Source: CALFVT01 sp039989855
GTDB taxonomy: Bacteria > Pseudomonadota > Alphaproteobacteria > Caulobacterales > Maricaulaceae
Direction: 5' to 3'
Length of the DNA stretch: 64,000 bases
Assembly: GCA_039989855.1 (NCBI GenBank)
Contig: JBDXGZ010000001.1
Location: 248,001 to 312,000, forward strand
This document shows, piece by piece, positions 18,092-25,759 of this stretch. Below the pieces are notes generated by a model. It saw only the letters and a list, made by a program, of their open reading frames with translations. It searched no databases and was not told where the DNA came from. Every line of letters begins with the position of its first letter. Positions within the stretch are counted from its first letter, which is position 1. Both the position numbers and the translations under genes were made by a program.

Positions 18092-18595
18092 TTAACGGCC
18101 GCCAGGACCACCTGCGCCGCCACCGGGGTTTTGCCCCGTAAGACGATCTGTTGGGATTGCACCAATAGTGCCAAATATTTGTTCAAGCACGTTTAATTCT
18201 CGCCCGCGTGTAGGAGTTTTTCGATCTGAGAAGTTCACATAGCGACCATCTTCGATGCCATATTCGGCAACTTGCGTTACTTGACCGTCAGGGTTGAAGC
18301 TGACTGCAACAATAGTTCTGTCTTCAATTTTTGGATGCAAATAAGCATAACGTTGGCGAACAGATGAAATATAATACCATGTTTCGTCTTCCACAACTTC
18401 GCGTTCATCAAACGTCCCTTTAATAGATGGGTTGCCAAGGCGAGACAAGACTGTTGCCTTTGTGTCTGTGTTCGGATCAACAGCTTGAGGCTTATCTGCT
18501 TCCGTCGCAATATAACCATGGTTACGTAATATTGGGTTGCAAGCTCCCAGAACTAATGAGGGGGCTATAATAAGGCCGATAAGAATTTTTTGCAT
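18092..18595 (-). CDS. bamE: Outer membrane assembly lipoprotein BamE (SmpA/OmlA)
   Basis: A 167-residue lipoprotein counted from the ATG at 18595. That start places a clean signal peptide with lipobox LGAC (Cys19) at the N-terminus; the longer in-frame start at 18664 would add 23 polar residues. The BamE core follows: VLSRLGNPSIKGTF and then TWYYIS near residues 48-80. BamE is the small lipoprotein of the BAM complex that inserts outer-membrane beta-barrels. The C-terminal 30 residues are Gly-rich. It is divergent from the cytochrome bc1 chaperone gene, an arrangement widely seen in Alphaproteobacteria. Confidence 0.92.
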   Translation of the reverse strand: MQKILIGLIIAPSLVLGACNPILRNHGYIATEADKPQAVDPNTDTKATVLSRLGNPSIKGTFDEREVVEDETWYYISSVRQRYAYLHPKIEDRTIVAVSFNPDGQVTQVAEYGIEDGRYVNFSDRKTPTRGRELNVLEQIFGTIGAIPTDRLTGQNPGGGAGGPGGR

Positions 18596-18690
18596 AACAC
18601 AAGGTCCGATGTTGTAATTCCTTGTTGTTTGACCTAGCCAATCCTTATGAGGGATACAAGTCACAAGGTGTGATTTAACGGAGATTTAAT

Positions 18691-19233
18691 ATGAGGTTTT
18701 TTTCTAAGCTTTTTGGTCTTAAACGTGCCGATATGAAGGATGCTGCATTAATTTATGCAAAAACCATGAAACAATCGCGTCAGCCAATGTTTTATGCTTC
18801 AGGCTTTTTCAGAGATAATTATGATGGTCGCATTGATTGTTTAACATTTCATCTAACTATAATCATGAAGCGACTGAGAGAGTTTGGCGAAAATGGCCAA
18901 ATATTATCTCAATCAATTTTTGACACCTTACGGGATGACTTCGAAGTGGCATTACGCGAAGAAGGTTTATCTGACAAAGGCGTCGCGAAACGTATAAAAC
19001 CTATGATACAGTTGTTTTATGACCGCCTTAAAGCTTATGATAATGCTTTAGACCAAGGTGAGCTTAGTCAAATAATTGCTACAAAGCTTGAAATAGACTC
19101 TGATTCGCAAGAGGGCGTTATGCTTGGACGCTATGGTAAGCAATTTTCCAATACCTTAGCAGGATGTAACTTAGGTGAAATCGCACGCGGTAACTTCAAT
19201 TTTCCCATATTAGAAAATTTAAATCTTCAATAG
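18691..19233 (+). CDS. Ubiquinol-cytochrome c chaperone family protein (Cbp3/UQCC1-like)
   Basis: A 180-residue protein of the ubiquinol-cytochrome c chaperone family, related to mitochondrial Cbp3/UQCC1, which assists assembly of cytochrome b in complex III. The family core is seen in RQPMFYASGFFRDNYDGRID (about residues 31-50), FHLTIIMKRLRE and YDRLKAYDNAL. The fold is helical with no signal peptide or membrane segment, so it is probably cytoplasmic or peripheral. The start is preceded by GGAG inside a TTAA-N7-TTAA sequence. It sits between bamE (divergent) and plsX. Confidence 0.88.
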   Translation: MRFFSKLFGLKRADMKDAALIYAKTMKQSRQPMFYASGFFRDNYDGRIDCLTFHLTIIMKRLREFGENGQILSQSIFDTLRDDFEVALREEGLSDKGVAKRIKPMIQLFYDRLKAYDNALDQGELSQIIATKLEIDSDSQEGVMLGRYGKQFSNTLAGCNLGEIARGNFNFPILENLNLQ

Positions 19234-19289
19234 CTAATGTGTACACACTCGTTTATATCACACAAAACTTATAAAAGGCGGTCTATCCT

Positions 19290-20342
19290 GTGGTGAAAGC
19301 TGTTACAATTTCAGTTGATGCAATGGGGGGCGACCATGCTCCGGACATTGTTTTAGAGGGTTTAGCTTACTTTCTTAAAAAAGAAGGTCATAAGCACGAT
19401 CTTCATGTTTTATTACATGGAGATGAGGCTATTTTGACTGAAAAACTAGAAAAACTAATAGCTGTTCGTGAAATGTGCGAAATACGGCATACCGATAAAG
19501 TTATAAGTATGGAAATGAAACCCTCTCAAGCCGTGCGGCGCGGGAAGGGTACAAGTCTATGGAATACGGTTCAGTCTGTTAAATCAGGTGAGGCCGCCCT
19601 CGCTCTTTCTGCTGGAAATACGGGAGCTTTAATGGCTGTTTCTATGTTACTGTTGCGACGAAAGCCTGGTGTGCAGCGCCCTGCCTTAGTTGCTGCATGG
19701 CCTACGCCAGAAGGACAATCAATCGTTCTTGATGTGGGGGCTAACGTTGAGTCTGATGCCTCTCAGTTGACGGAATTCGCCGTTCTAGGTGAAGCTTTTT
19801 ACCGCGCGATCTATAAAAAAGAATCGCCGACTATTGGTCTCTTAAATGTTGGAACCGAGGACCTTAAGGGAAATAGTGTAATTAAAGCGGCTCATGAGCG
19901 ATTGAATGAGAGTCATCTCGGTTTGAACTATATTGGCTATGTTGAGGGTTATGATATTTCCATGGGTGGAGCGGATGTTATCGTTACTGACGGGTTTAGC
20001 GGTAATATCGCACTTAAAACCGCCGAGGGTACAGCTAAGCTCATTGGAACTTTTTTCAGTCAAGCTCTACAAGGCAATTTGTGGTCGAAGTTCACAACAC
20101 TACTTAACGGTTTTGCATTACGTAAACTTAAAAAACGTATTGACCCACGCCGTGTAAATGGCGCTGTATTTTTAGGGTTGAATGGTCTTGTTGTAAAAAG
20201 CCACGGCGGAACGGACCATGTCGGATTTGCTAATGCTGTTAATGTTGCGGTCGGGTTGGCTGAAAGCCCTTTTGAAAAAGAGATTGAGCGGAAGCTAACA
20301 GAACTTCACTCCGAAGATGATAATATTGGATTTATTTCATGA
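19290..20342 (+). CDS. plsX: Phosphate acyltransferase PlsX
   Basis: A 350-residue PlsX. It converts acyl-ACP to acyl-phosphate for phospholipid synthesis. It opens with VTISVDAMGGDHAP, and later blocks GNTGALMAV, VDVGAN-type LDVGANVES and DGFSGNIALKT are typical. Translation starts at one of two adjacent GTG codons (19290 or 19293); AAAAGGCGG lies upstream. The stop overlaps the fabH start by 4 bp. In many relatives DUF177 and rpmF genes precede plsX; here neither is present. Confidence 0.96.
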   Translation: MVKAVTISVDAMGGDHAPDIVLEGLAYFLKKEGHKHDLHVLLHGDEAILTEKLEKLIAVREMCEIRHTDKVISMEMKPSQAVRRGKGTSLWNTVQSVKSGEAALALSAGNTGALMAVSMLLLRRKPGVQRPALVAAWPTPEGQSIVLDVGANVESDASQLTEFAVLGEAFYRAIYKKESPTIGLLNVGTEDLKGNSVIKAAHERLNESHLGLNYIGYVEGYDISMGGADVIVTDGFSGNIALKTAEGTAKLIGTFFSQALQGNLWSKFTTLLNGFALRKLKKRIDPRRVNGAVFLGLNGLVVKSHGGTDHVGFANAVNVAVGLAESPFEKEIERKLTELHSEDDNIGFIS

Positions 20343-21301
20343 GCCAGATTTATTCCCATATAACGGGTATTGGATCCTACCTTCCTAGTAATATTGTGTC
20401 GAACCACGCTTTAGCTGAGCGTGTTGAAACATCGGATGAATGGATAAGAGGTCGCACAGGGATTACGCAGAGACATATAGCTGCTGATGACGAAACGACG
20501 TCTGATCTCGGCTTTTACGCGGCTCAAAGAGCGGTTTCAGATGCGGGCCTAACAATAGATGAGATTGATTTGATTGTCGTTGCAACAACAACACCTGATT
20601 ATACATTCCCAGCAACAGCAACGCTTATCCAAGAGCGTTTAGGTATGCGTCATGGGGCCGCCTTTGATATCCAAGCTGTCTGTAGTGGATTCATTTACGG
20701 TCTGCATTTGGTCGAAAAGCTTGTACGCGCGGGCGGTATACGCAACGCTATAGTCATTGGTGCGGAAACGTTCTCTCGTATTTTAGATTGGGAAGACCGA
20801 TCAACTTGCGTCTTATTTGGTGACGGAGCAGGGGCCGCTGTGATCTCTGCCAAGAGCGAGCCAGGCGGCATTTTGTCAAGTTTTATTCGCTCTGATGGAC
20901 GTTACCGCGAGCTACTCTACGTTGATGGAGGCCCCTCTAAAACTAAGACTGTGGGTCATGTGCGCATGGTTGGCAATCAGGTGTTTAAGCATGCTGTAAC
21001 AGATATTGCGGCTGCTATGCGCCAATGTGCTAAAGATGCAAATATCGATATTGCGGATATCGACTGGTTCGTCCCTCATCAAGCAAATCAACGTATATTA
21101 AATGGTGTCGCAAAGAAGCTTTCTATTCCAACGGATAAAGTCATTTCCAGTGTAGCTTTACATGCTAATACATCTGCCGCATCAGTGCCACTTGCTCTTG
21201 ATGGGGCCATCAAAGATGGTCGAATTAAGAAGGGGGACCGTATAATGCTCGAAGCTTTTGGGGGTGGTTTTACATGGGGCGCCGTCTTGTTCGATTATTA
21301 G
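20339..21301 (+). CDS. fabH: 3-oxoacyl-ACP synthase III (FabH)
   Basis: A 320-residue KAS III. It condenses acetyl-CoA with malonyl-ACP to start fatty-acid synthesis. The catalytic triad is present: Cys115 in IQAVCSGF, His247 in VPHQANQRI and Asn277 in LHANTSAAS. The N-terminal TSDEWIRGRTGI block (31-42) is typical. Length is normal. It overlaps plsX by 4 bp and is followed by ihfA after 58 bp, the standard plsX-fabH-ihfA order. Confidence 0.97.
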   Translation: MSQIYSHITGIGSYLPSNIVSNHALAERVETSDEWIRGRTGITQRHIAADDETTSDLGFYAAQRAVSDAGLTIDEIDLIVVATTTPDYTFPATATLIQERLGMRHGAAFDIQAVCSGFIYGLHLVEKLVRAGGIRNAIVIGAETFSRILDWEDRSTCVLFGDGAGAAVISAKSEPGGILSSFIRSDGRYRELLYVDGGPSKTKTVGHVRMVGNQVFKHAVTDIAAAMRQCAKDANIDIADIDWFVPHQANQRILNGVAKKLSIPTDKVISSVALHANTSAASVPLALDGAIKDGRIKKGDRIMLEAFGGGFTWGAVLFDY

Positions 21302-21359
21302 AGTATAATTTATTGTTGCAGTGTCGTAATAAAATAGGCTAACGTAAGTTATAGTTGAA

Positions 21360-21686
21360 ATGGTAACCGAGGAGTGGGGTTTGCCAAACGCTACTGTAAC
21401 ACGCGCTGACTTAGCAGAGACATTGTACCGTGAGATAGGCCTCTCGCGTATTGAAAGCTCTGAAATGGTTGAGTCTATCATTGATTATGTATCTGATGCT
21501 TTATTACGTGGTGAGAAAGTTAAACTTGCCGGTTTTGGCACGTTTACACTTCGAGATAAGAATGAACGCGTAGGTCGCAATCCAAAAACAGGTAAAGTTG
21601 TTCCTATATCGTCACGTCGTGTAATTGTTTTTAAGCCATCACAAGTCCTTCGTGAACGCGTTGATTCGGCATTATCGAAAAAATAG
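21360..21686 (+). CDS. ihfA: Integration host factor alpha subunit
   Basis: A 108-residue IHF-alpha, half of the heterodimeric DNA-bending protein used in transcription, replication and recombination. The DNA-binding arm is visible: VKLAGFGTF near residues 54-62 and GRNPKTGK near 74-81, followed by VIVFKPSQVLRERV. It has a short N-terminal extension before TVTRADLAETL, so translation may begin slightly downstream. The gene order fabH-ihfA-merR is conserved in the class. Confidence 0.95.
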   Translation: MVTEEWGLPNATVTRADLAETLYREIGLSRIESSEMVESIIDYVSDALLRGEKVKLAGFGTFTLRDKNERVGRNPKTGKVVPISSRRVIVFKPSQVLRERVDSALSKK

Positions 21687-21730
21687 TGTAGTGTGACGAA
21701 TCAATAGATTAAGATGTCACGTTAAAAGTT

Positions 21731-22291
21731 ATGCAAAGCAAAACAACACGCGCATTTCGTACAATAAGTGAGGCCGCCTCAGAGCTTGAGCTGCAACCGC
21801 ATGTTTTACGATTTTGGGAATCTAAATTTTCTCAAATCCGCCCTATAAAACGAGCGGGTGGACGGCGTCTTTACCGTGCTGAAGATATTGATTTGCTAAG
21901 AGGTATCAAAATTCTTCTCCACGAAGAAAAACATCCGATTAAAGATGTGCAAAAGATTATCCGGCTTAAAGGTCCTAATAAAGTTATTGAACTCGGGAGA
22001 ACCGTTCAACAAGCCGCAACACCAAAAGATGTTGTTGATACTGTTCTTATTCCTGAACGAATTGCGACAAGTAATACGATAGAAAGAGCAAAGCCAATAT
22101 CTATTCATCCGGTTGCAAATGTTGATGAAAACGTGGGGCCTACGGCTGCAATAGAATTATCAAGTAAACAACAAAACGTGCCTGAGATTCAACCCTCTCA
22201 TATAGATATTGCAAAGTTGAAAGCCACATTGTTGCGTTTGAAAACGCTGAGGGTCAGTTGGGGCAATATTGATAATAACACGTCAGTTTAA
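21731..22291 (+). CDS. MerR family transcriptional regulator
   Basis: A 186-residue regulator with an N-terminal MerR winged helix-turn-helix (about residues 9-80): RTISEAASELELQPHVLRFWE, KRAGGRRLYR and IDLLRGIKILLHEEKHPIKDVQK carry the usual pattern. The remaining half is low-similarity and polar, ending in a short Leu/Lys-rich helix. It has no metal-binding cysteines, so it is not a metal sensor of the MerR/CueR type. The family member next to plsX-fabH-ihfA is conserved in Alphaproteobacteria, but its targets are not known to me. Confidence 0.88.
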   Translation: MQSKTTRAFRTISEAASELELQPHVLRFWESKFSQIRPIKRAGGRRLYRAEDIDLLRGIKILLHEEKHPIKDVQKIIRLKGPNKVIELGRTVQQAATPKDVVDTVLIPERIATSNTIERAKPISIHPVANVDENVGPTAAIELSSKQQNVPEIQPSHIDIAKLKATLLRLKTLRVSWGNIDNNTSV

Positions 22292-22315
22292 GATGATAAT
22301 TTCAATAATAACGCG

Positions 22316-22344
22316 TTGCTTTGAATCAAAAGCCTTTATATAAG
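22316..22344 (+). promoter_or_regulatory. Candidate tRNA-Pro(GGG) promoter
   Basis: TTGCTT (22316-22321) and TATAAG (22339-22344) with 17 bp between, ending 15 bp before the mature tRNA start. Spacing and distance fit a sigma-70-type promoter. Motif match only. Confidence 0.45.
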
Positions 22345-22359
22345 TTCTGCTGAATGTGT

Positions 22360-22436
22360 CGGAGTGTAGCGCAGTCCGGTAGCGCACTAAGCTGGGGGCT
22401 TAGGGGTCGTTGGTTCGAATCCAATCACTCCGACCA
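22360..22436 (+). tRNA. tRNA-Pro (anticodon GGG)
   Basis: A complete 77-nt cloverleaf with encoded CCA. The acceptor stem CGGAGTG pairs with CACTCCG, the D stem is GCGC/GCGC, and the anticodon stem CTAAG/CTTAG encloses the loop CTGGGGG with anticodon GGG. The T loop is TTCGAAT. The C1-G72 first pair is typical of proline tRNA. It reads the CCC and CCU codons. Confidence 0.97.
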
Positions 22437-22462
22437 TTTTAAACCTGATGCGAGGCAGTCAT

Positions 22463-23509
22463 ATGATGAAACGATCAAGTCAAAAAATACAATATGTTGA
22501 GCATTCAGCCCGTTGGGTTTCTAACTGGCTTTTCTTTGTATTTTGCCTTGTTATTATGATGATAGTCATCGGAGGTGCAACGCGTCTCACAAATTCTGGT
22601 CTATCTATTACAGAATGGTTGCCTATACGTGGGGCTATACCGCCATTATCAGATGCGTCTTGGCTCGTAGAGTTTGAGAAATACAAAAAAATCCCCGAAT
22701 TTACTGCTGAGCATCCTGATATGGAAATGTCTGGTTTTAAGTTCATCTATTTTATGGAGTGGGGGCATCGCCAACTGGGGCGCATCATCGGACTAGCTTA
22801 CGGATTGCCTTTTCTCTGGCTTCTATTTCGTCGCCAATTACCTGCGGGGCAAGCGTCACGATTTGTCTTAATCTTACTGCTGATCGGTTTACAAGGCACA
22901 ATTGGCTGGTGGATGGTCCATAGTGGTCTTCAAGACGACCGCGTATCAGTTAGTCAATACCGGCTAGCGACGCATTTAGGTGTAGCCTTCATCATACTCG
23001 GACTGCTTTATTGGAATTGGAAAGACAGTCGTGATGGCTGGCCCTCTAAGACCCAAAAAGTATCGTTTAAAAGGCGAACAACCATGCTTACGAGTCTTGT
23101 ATATTTGCAGATCATTAGCGGGGCCTTCGTAGCAGGGACGCAGGCAGGAAAGAGCTATAATAGCTGGCCCTTGATGGATGGTGGAATTGTTCCTGATGGT
23201 TATTTTATTATGTCACCCGTGTGGCGAAATATTTTTGAAAATATACCAGCCATACAATTTAATCATCGCCTCTTAGCTTACATCGTTCTTGCTGTGACAA
23301 TATGGGTTTTCTTATCTACTCGAGGTCGTCATATAGCCGTGCACAAGAAAATGAGGGCTTTAATCGCCATTGTTTCTGTTCAAGTTATTCTGGGAATTTG
23401 GACATTGATCTCAGGAGCGCAGCTATCATTATCGCTCTTACATCAATTCACAGCTATTTTTGTATTCCTCGCAAGCCTTGCGGCAATGCGTCAATCAAGA
23501 ATGCAATAG
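22463..23509 (+). CDS. ctaA: Haem A synthase CtaA (COX15 type)
   Basis: A membrane protein of about 348 residues that oxidises the C8 methyl of haem O to give haem A for aa3-type cytochrome oxidase. Eight membrane helices can be drawn. Marks of the COX15/CtaA type 2 family are GGATRLTNSGLSITEW (about residues 32-47), EWGHRQLGR with a haem-ligand histidine, GWWMVHSGL, THL in the third helix pair, AGTQAG, and FNHRLLAY with the second-half histidine. The ATG at 22463 (or 22466) is preferred over 22448 because GAGG at 22452-22455 is the ribosome site. It lies 26 bp after tRNA-Pro. Confidence 0.95.
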   Translation: MMKRSSQKIQYVEHSARWVSNWLFFVFCLVIMMIVIGGATRLTNSGLSITEWLPIRGAIPPLSDASWLVEFEKYKKIPEFTAEHPDMEMSGFKFIYFMEWGHRQLGRIIGLAYGLPFLWLLFRRQLPAGQASRFVLILLLIGLQGTIGWWMVHSGLQDDRVSVSQYRLATHLGVAFIILGLLYWNWKDSRDGWPSKTQKVSFKRRTTMLTSLVYLQIISGAFVAGTQAGKSYNSWPLMDGGIVPDGYFIMSPVWRNIFENIPAIQFNHRLLAYIVLAVTIWVFLSTRGRHIAVHKKMRALIAIVSVQVILGIWTLISGAQLSLSLLHQFTAIFVFLASLAAMRQSRMQ

Positions 23510-23525
23510 GGCCAATGCCTCTCGC

Positions 23526-24455
23526 TCATTCTTGAGTTGGCAATGACACGCGCTCATTCAGTCGGCGGTTGAGAAGATCAAGGGAGACGTAAATGACACG
23601 CTCTGATTGATTGTCCGCGATTAGAACCGCACCATTTCTTAGCACACCGCCAAGGTTGTTACGAATAATTGTAAAACTATCAATTTGCGTCGGAGCTGCA
23701 GTTGTGAGGCCGCCAGTAATGTCAATGGCCGTCGTTACGTCGCCTTTTTGTAAAAACAACCTTGGGCGCTCTAAGCTTTCATGAGTTGTGTAAATGATGG
23801 TTCCAGGCTCCAATTGAGCTGCATTTATAGCCGTTTTGGGTGTTGAGACAGCGACTATGTTGTTGCCCTCAATAGCAAGGAGGCATTGATCTGTTGGCGC
23901 GGGAAGGTTTTTAACTTCAACAGATTCAACACGGCCGTTTTCAGTTGGGTTGATGATTTCTAATGCGTAAGTTTTGCTCTTATCATATCCATATATGCGC
24001 TGCTCCATAAGCGCAGATGTTTCACACAATCCGCTTAAGTCTTGCGGGGCCTTTGTGAACGGAATGTTTTTGTAATCACCCTTATCATTGATTTCCATAT
24101 AACCCGTTACGTCGTTATCCAGTGTTTGCGCCATTATTATGCTGGCTGCATTTTTACGTGCTAAGGGAGCCATGCTTTTAATGCCCGTAGCTACTAGTTT
24201 GAACTCGCCAACTTCTAAGCCACTGCGTAAAAGTTGATCTTGCTCATCAATGATAAAGAGACCGCTCACCCAAGGCGCAACATTGTTAGGCACTGCCGTA
24301 ACTGCGGTCGCCTTATGGGGCATTAAGCGATCGTACGTCATATTCACACGTATAACTTGATCAACTTGCGTTGGTTCGCTAGCCGCAATAGTATTTGTTT
24401 GTTTTTGACAAGCCGTCATAGCAAGCATGAGGGCGATAAGAACTGTATATTTCAT
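23526..24455 (-). CDS. Uncharacterised lipoprotein
   Basis: A 309-residue protein I do not recognise. It has a clear lipoprotein signal peptide ending in the lipobox MTAC (Cys16), so it is probably anchored in the outer or inner membrane facing the periplasm. The mature part is rich in short beta-strand-like segments and polar turns, with two further cysteines near residues 144 and 192 that could form a disulfide. No catalytic motif is evident. It is convergent with ctaA (16 bp between stops) and divergent from rplM, so it is probably transcribed alone. Composition matches its neighbours, and a beta-rich surface or envelope protein is the most that can be said. Confidence 0.75.
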   Translation of the reverse strand: MKYTVLIALMLAMTACQKQTNTIAASEPTQVDQVIRVNMTYDRLMPHKATAVTAVPNNVAPWVSGLFIIDEQDQLLRSGLEVGEFKLVATGIKSMAPLARKNAASIIMAQTLDNDVTGYMEINDKGDYKNIPFTKAPQDLSGLCETSALMEQRIYGYDKSKTYALEIINPTENGRVESVEVKNLPAPTDQCLLAIEGNNIVAVSTPKTAINAAQLEPGTIIYTTHESLERPRLFLQKGDVTTAIDITGGLTTAAPTQIDSFTIIRNNLGGVLRNGAVLIADNQSERVIYVSLDLLNRRLNERVSLPTQE

Positions 24456-24613
24456 GGCTCTTAATCTTCCTATCGAACAATTGTTGCAAGTATATTTTTG
24501 TTAAAGAGTCTAAAGTTTGGTTTTTATGACTTAATTTATACGGTAATTTATTACCATATTTTCAAACCATTGTTTTTGCTGTATTATTTGGCGGTATGGC
24601 GCAATATATTAAC

Positions 24614-24642
24614 TTGACCTTGGTGATGCGAGGCCGTAAACG
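24614..24642 (+). promoter_or_regulatory. Candidate rplM-rpsI promoter
   Basis: TTGACC (24614-24619) and TAAACG (24637-24642) are spaced by 17 bp, about 62 bp upstream of the rplM start. The -35 is a close sigma-70 match; the -10 is moderate. This leaves a leader of roughly 54 nt containing a hairpin. Confidence 0.45.
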
Positions 24643-24666
24643 CGCTCAACTTTGAAAAAAGTACCC

Positions 24667-24688
24667 ATCATCGGGGATTGTCCCTGAT
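24667..24688 (+). promoter_or_regulatory. Hairpin in the rplM leader
   Basis: ATCA (24667-24670) pairs with TGAT (24685-24688) and GGGA (24074-like inner arm at 24674-24677) pairs with TCCC (24681-24684) around a 3-base loop, with a 3-base bulge. The structure ends 15 bp before the rplM ATG and directly before the AGAGG ribosome site. Ribosomal-protein leaders are often feedback regulated, but no known L13 leader motif is recognisable to me. Confidence 0.3.
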
Positions 24689-24703
24689 AATTTAGAGGTC
24701 AAA

Positions 24704-25174
24704 ATGAAAACCACAAAATTTTTGAAAACCGCCGAGGTCGAAAAAAAGTGGATCTTGGTTGATGCCGAAGATGTCGTTGTTGGTCGCTTAGCTACATTCA
24801 TTGCTATGCGTCTACGTGGCAAGCACCGTCCAGATTACACACCACATATCGATTGCGGAGATAATGTTATTATCATCAATGCTGAAAAAGTTGCTTTCAC
24901 AGGCAAGAAGCGTAACGATAAAGTTTATTACTGGCATACAGGTCATCCAGGTGGCTTGAAAGAGCGTACAGCTGATAAAATCCTTGATGGCCGCTTCCCA
25001 GAGCGTGTTATGAAGAAAGCTGTTCAGCGTATGCTTCCAAAAGAAAGCCCATTGGCACGGAAGCAATTGTCAAACCTACGTGTTTATGCAGGAACAGATC
25101 ATCCTCATGAAGCTCAGTCTCCCGAAGTCATCGACTTTAAGGCTCTGAGCCCTAAAAATGTTAAGAGAGGCTAG
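24704..25174 (+). CDS. rplM: 50S ribosomal protein L13
   Basis: A 156-residue L13, an early-assembling large-subunit protein. Conserved blocks include KKWILVDAEDVVVGRLATF (residues 14-32), LRGKHRPDYTPHIDCGD, YYWHTGHPGGLK, and AVQRMLPKE.PL followed by LRVYAG. The slightly extended C-terminus is usual in Alphaproteobacteria. It is followed by rpsI after 5 bp, the universal rplM-rpsI operon. Confidence 0.98.
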   Translation: MKTTKFLKTAEVEKKWILVDAEDVVVGRLATFIAMRLRGKHRPDYTPHIDCGDNVIIINAEKVAFTGKKRNDKVYYWHTGHPGGLKERTADKILDGRFPERVMKKAVQRMLPKESPLARKQLSNLRVYAGTDHPHEAQSPEVIDFKALSPKNVKRG

Positions 25175-25179
25175 GTACA

Positions 25180-25680
25180 ATGGCTGATACAACAAATACA
25201 CTTGAAGATCTTAAGTCTGTTATGGACGGGACTGCAACAGGGGCAGGCGTAGCCGGTGTTGAGGCTGCACTTCCAGAGCCAAAGATTGATGATTTGGGTC
25301 GGGCGTATGCGACTGGTAAGCGAAAAAACTCAGTTGCTCGCGTATGGATTAAGCCTGGTAGCGGTAAGGTCACTATTAACGGTCGTGATCAGGAAGTCTA
25401 CTTTGCACGTCCTGTGCTGCGTTTGATTATTGCACAAGCTTTTGAAGTGTCTGAGCGTGTTGACAGTTACGACGTTGTCGCAACAGTTAAAGGCGGCGGG
25501 CTTTCTGGCCAAGCGGGTGCTGTGCGTCACGGTATTTCCAAAGCTTTGACATATTACGAACCTGCTTTGCGTCGCCCACTTAAGGCTGCTGGCTTCATGA
25601 CACGCGATTCACGCGTTGTTGAGCGTAAGAAATACGGTAAGGCGAAAGCCCGTAAGAGCTTCCAGTTCTCGAAGCGTTAG
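25180..25680 (+). CDS. rpsI: 30S ribosomal protein S9
   Basis: A 166-residue S9. The conserved S9 domain starts near residue 43 (YATGKRKNSVARVW) and ends with the KYGKAKARKSFQFSKR tail that reaches the P-site tRNA. The first 40 residues are an acidic/Ala-rich extension that is common in Alphaproteobacteria and not in E. coli S9. It is the second gene of the rplM operon and is followed by a strong intrinsic terminator. Confidence 0.98.
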   Translation: MADTTNTLEDLKSVMDGTATGAGVAGVEAALPEPKIDDLGRAYATGKRKNSVARVWIKPGSGKVTINGRDQEVYFARPVLRLIIAQAFEVSERVDSYDVVATVKGGGLSGQAGAVRHGISKALTYYEPALRRPLKAAGFMTRDSRVVERKKYGKAKARKSFQFSKR

Positions 25681-25711
25681 GGATTTATATATCCTTACCC
25701 GATATGTTCTG

Positions 25712-25741
25712 GGCGCTTCGAGAGATCGAGGCGCCTTTTTT
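25712..25741 (+). terminator. Intrinsic terminator of the rplM-rpsI operon
   Basis: A 10-bp stem, GGCGCTTCGA (25712-25721) with TCGAGGCGCC (25726-25735), including one G-T pair and a GAGA tetraloop, followed by six T (25736-25741). A textbook Rho-independent terminator 31 bp after rpsI. Confidence 0.92.
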
Positions 25742-25759
25742 CTATTGTGAGATATCCTT

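Noticed and set aside
18596..18664. Longer N-terminus for BamE
   Set aside because: It would bury the lipoprotein signal peptide behind 23 polar residues; the ATG at 18595 gives a proper lipobox distance.
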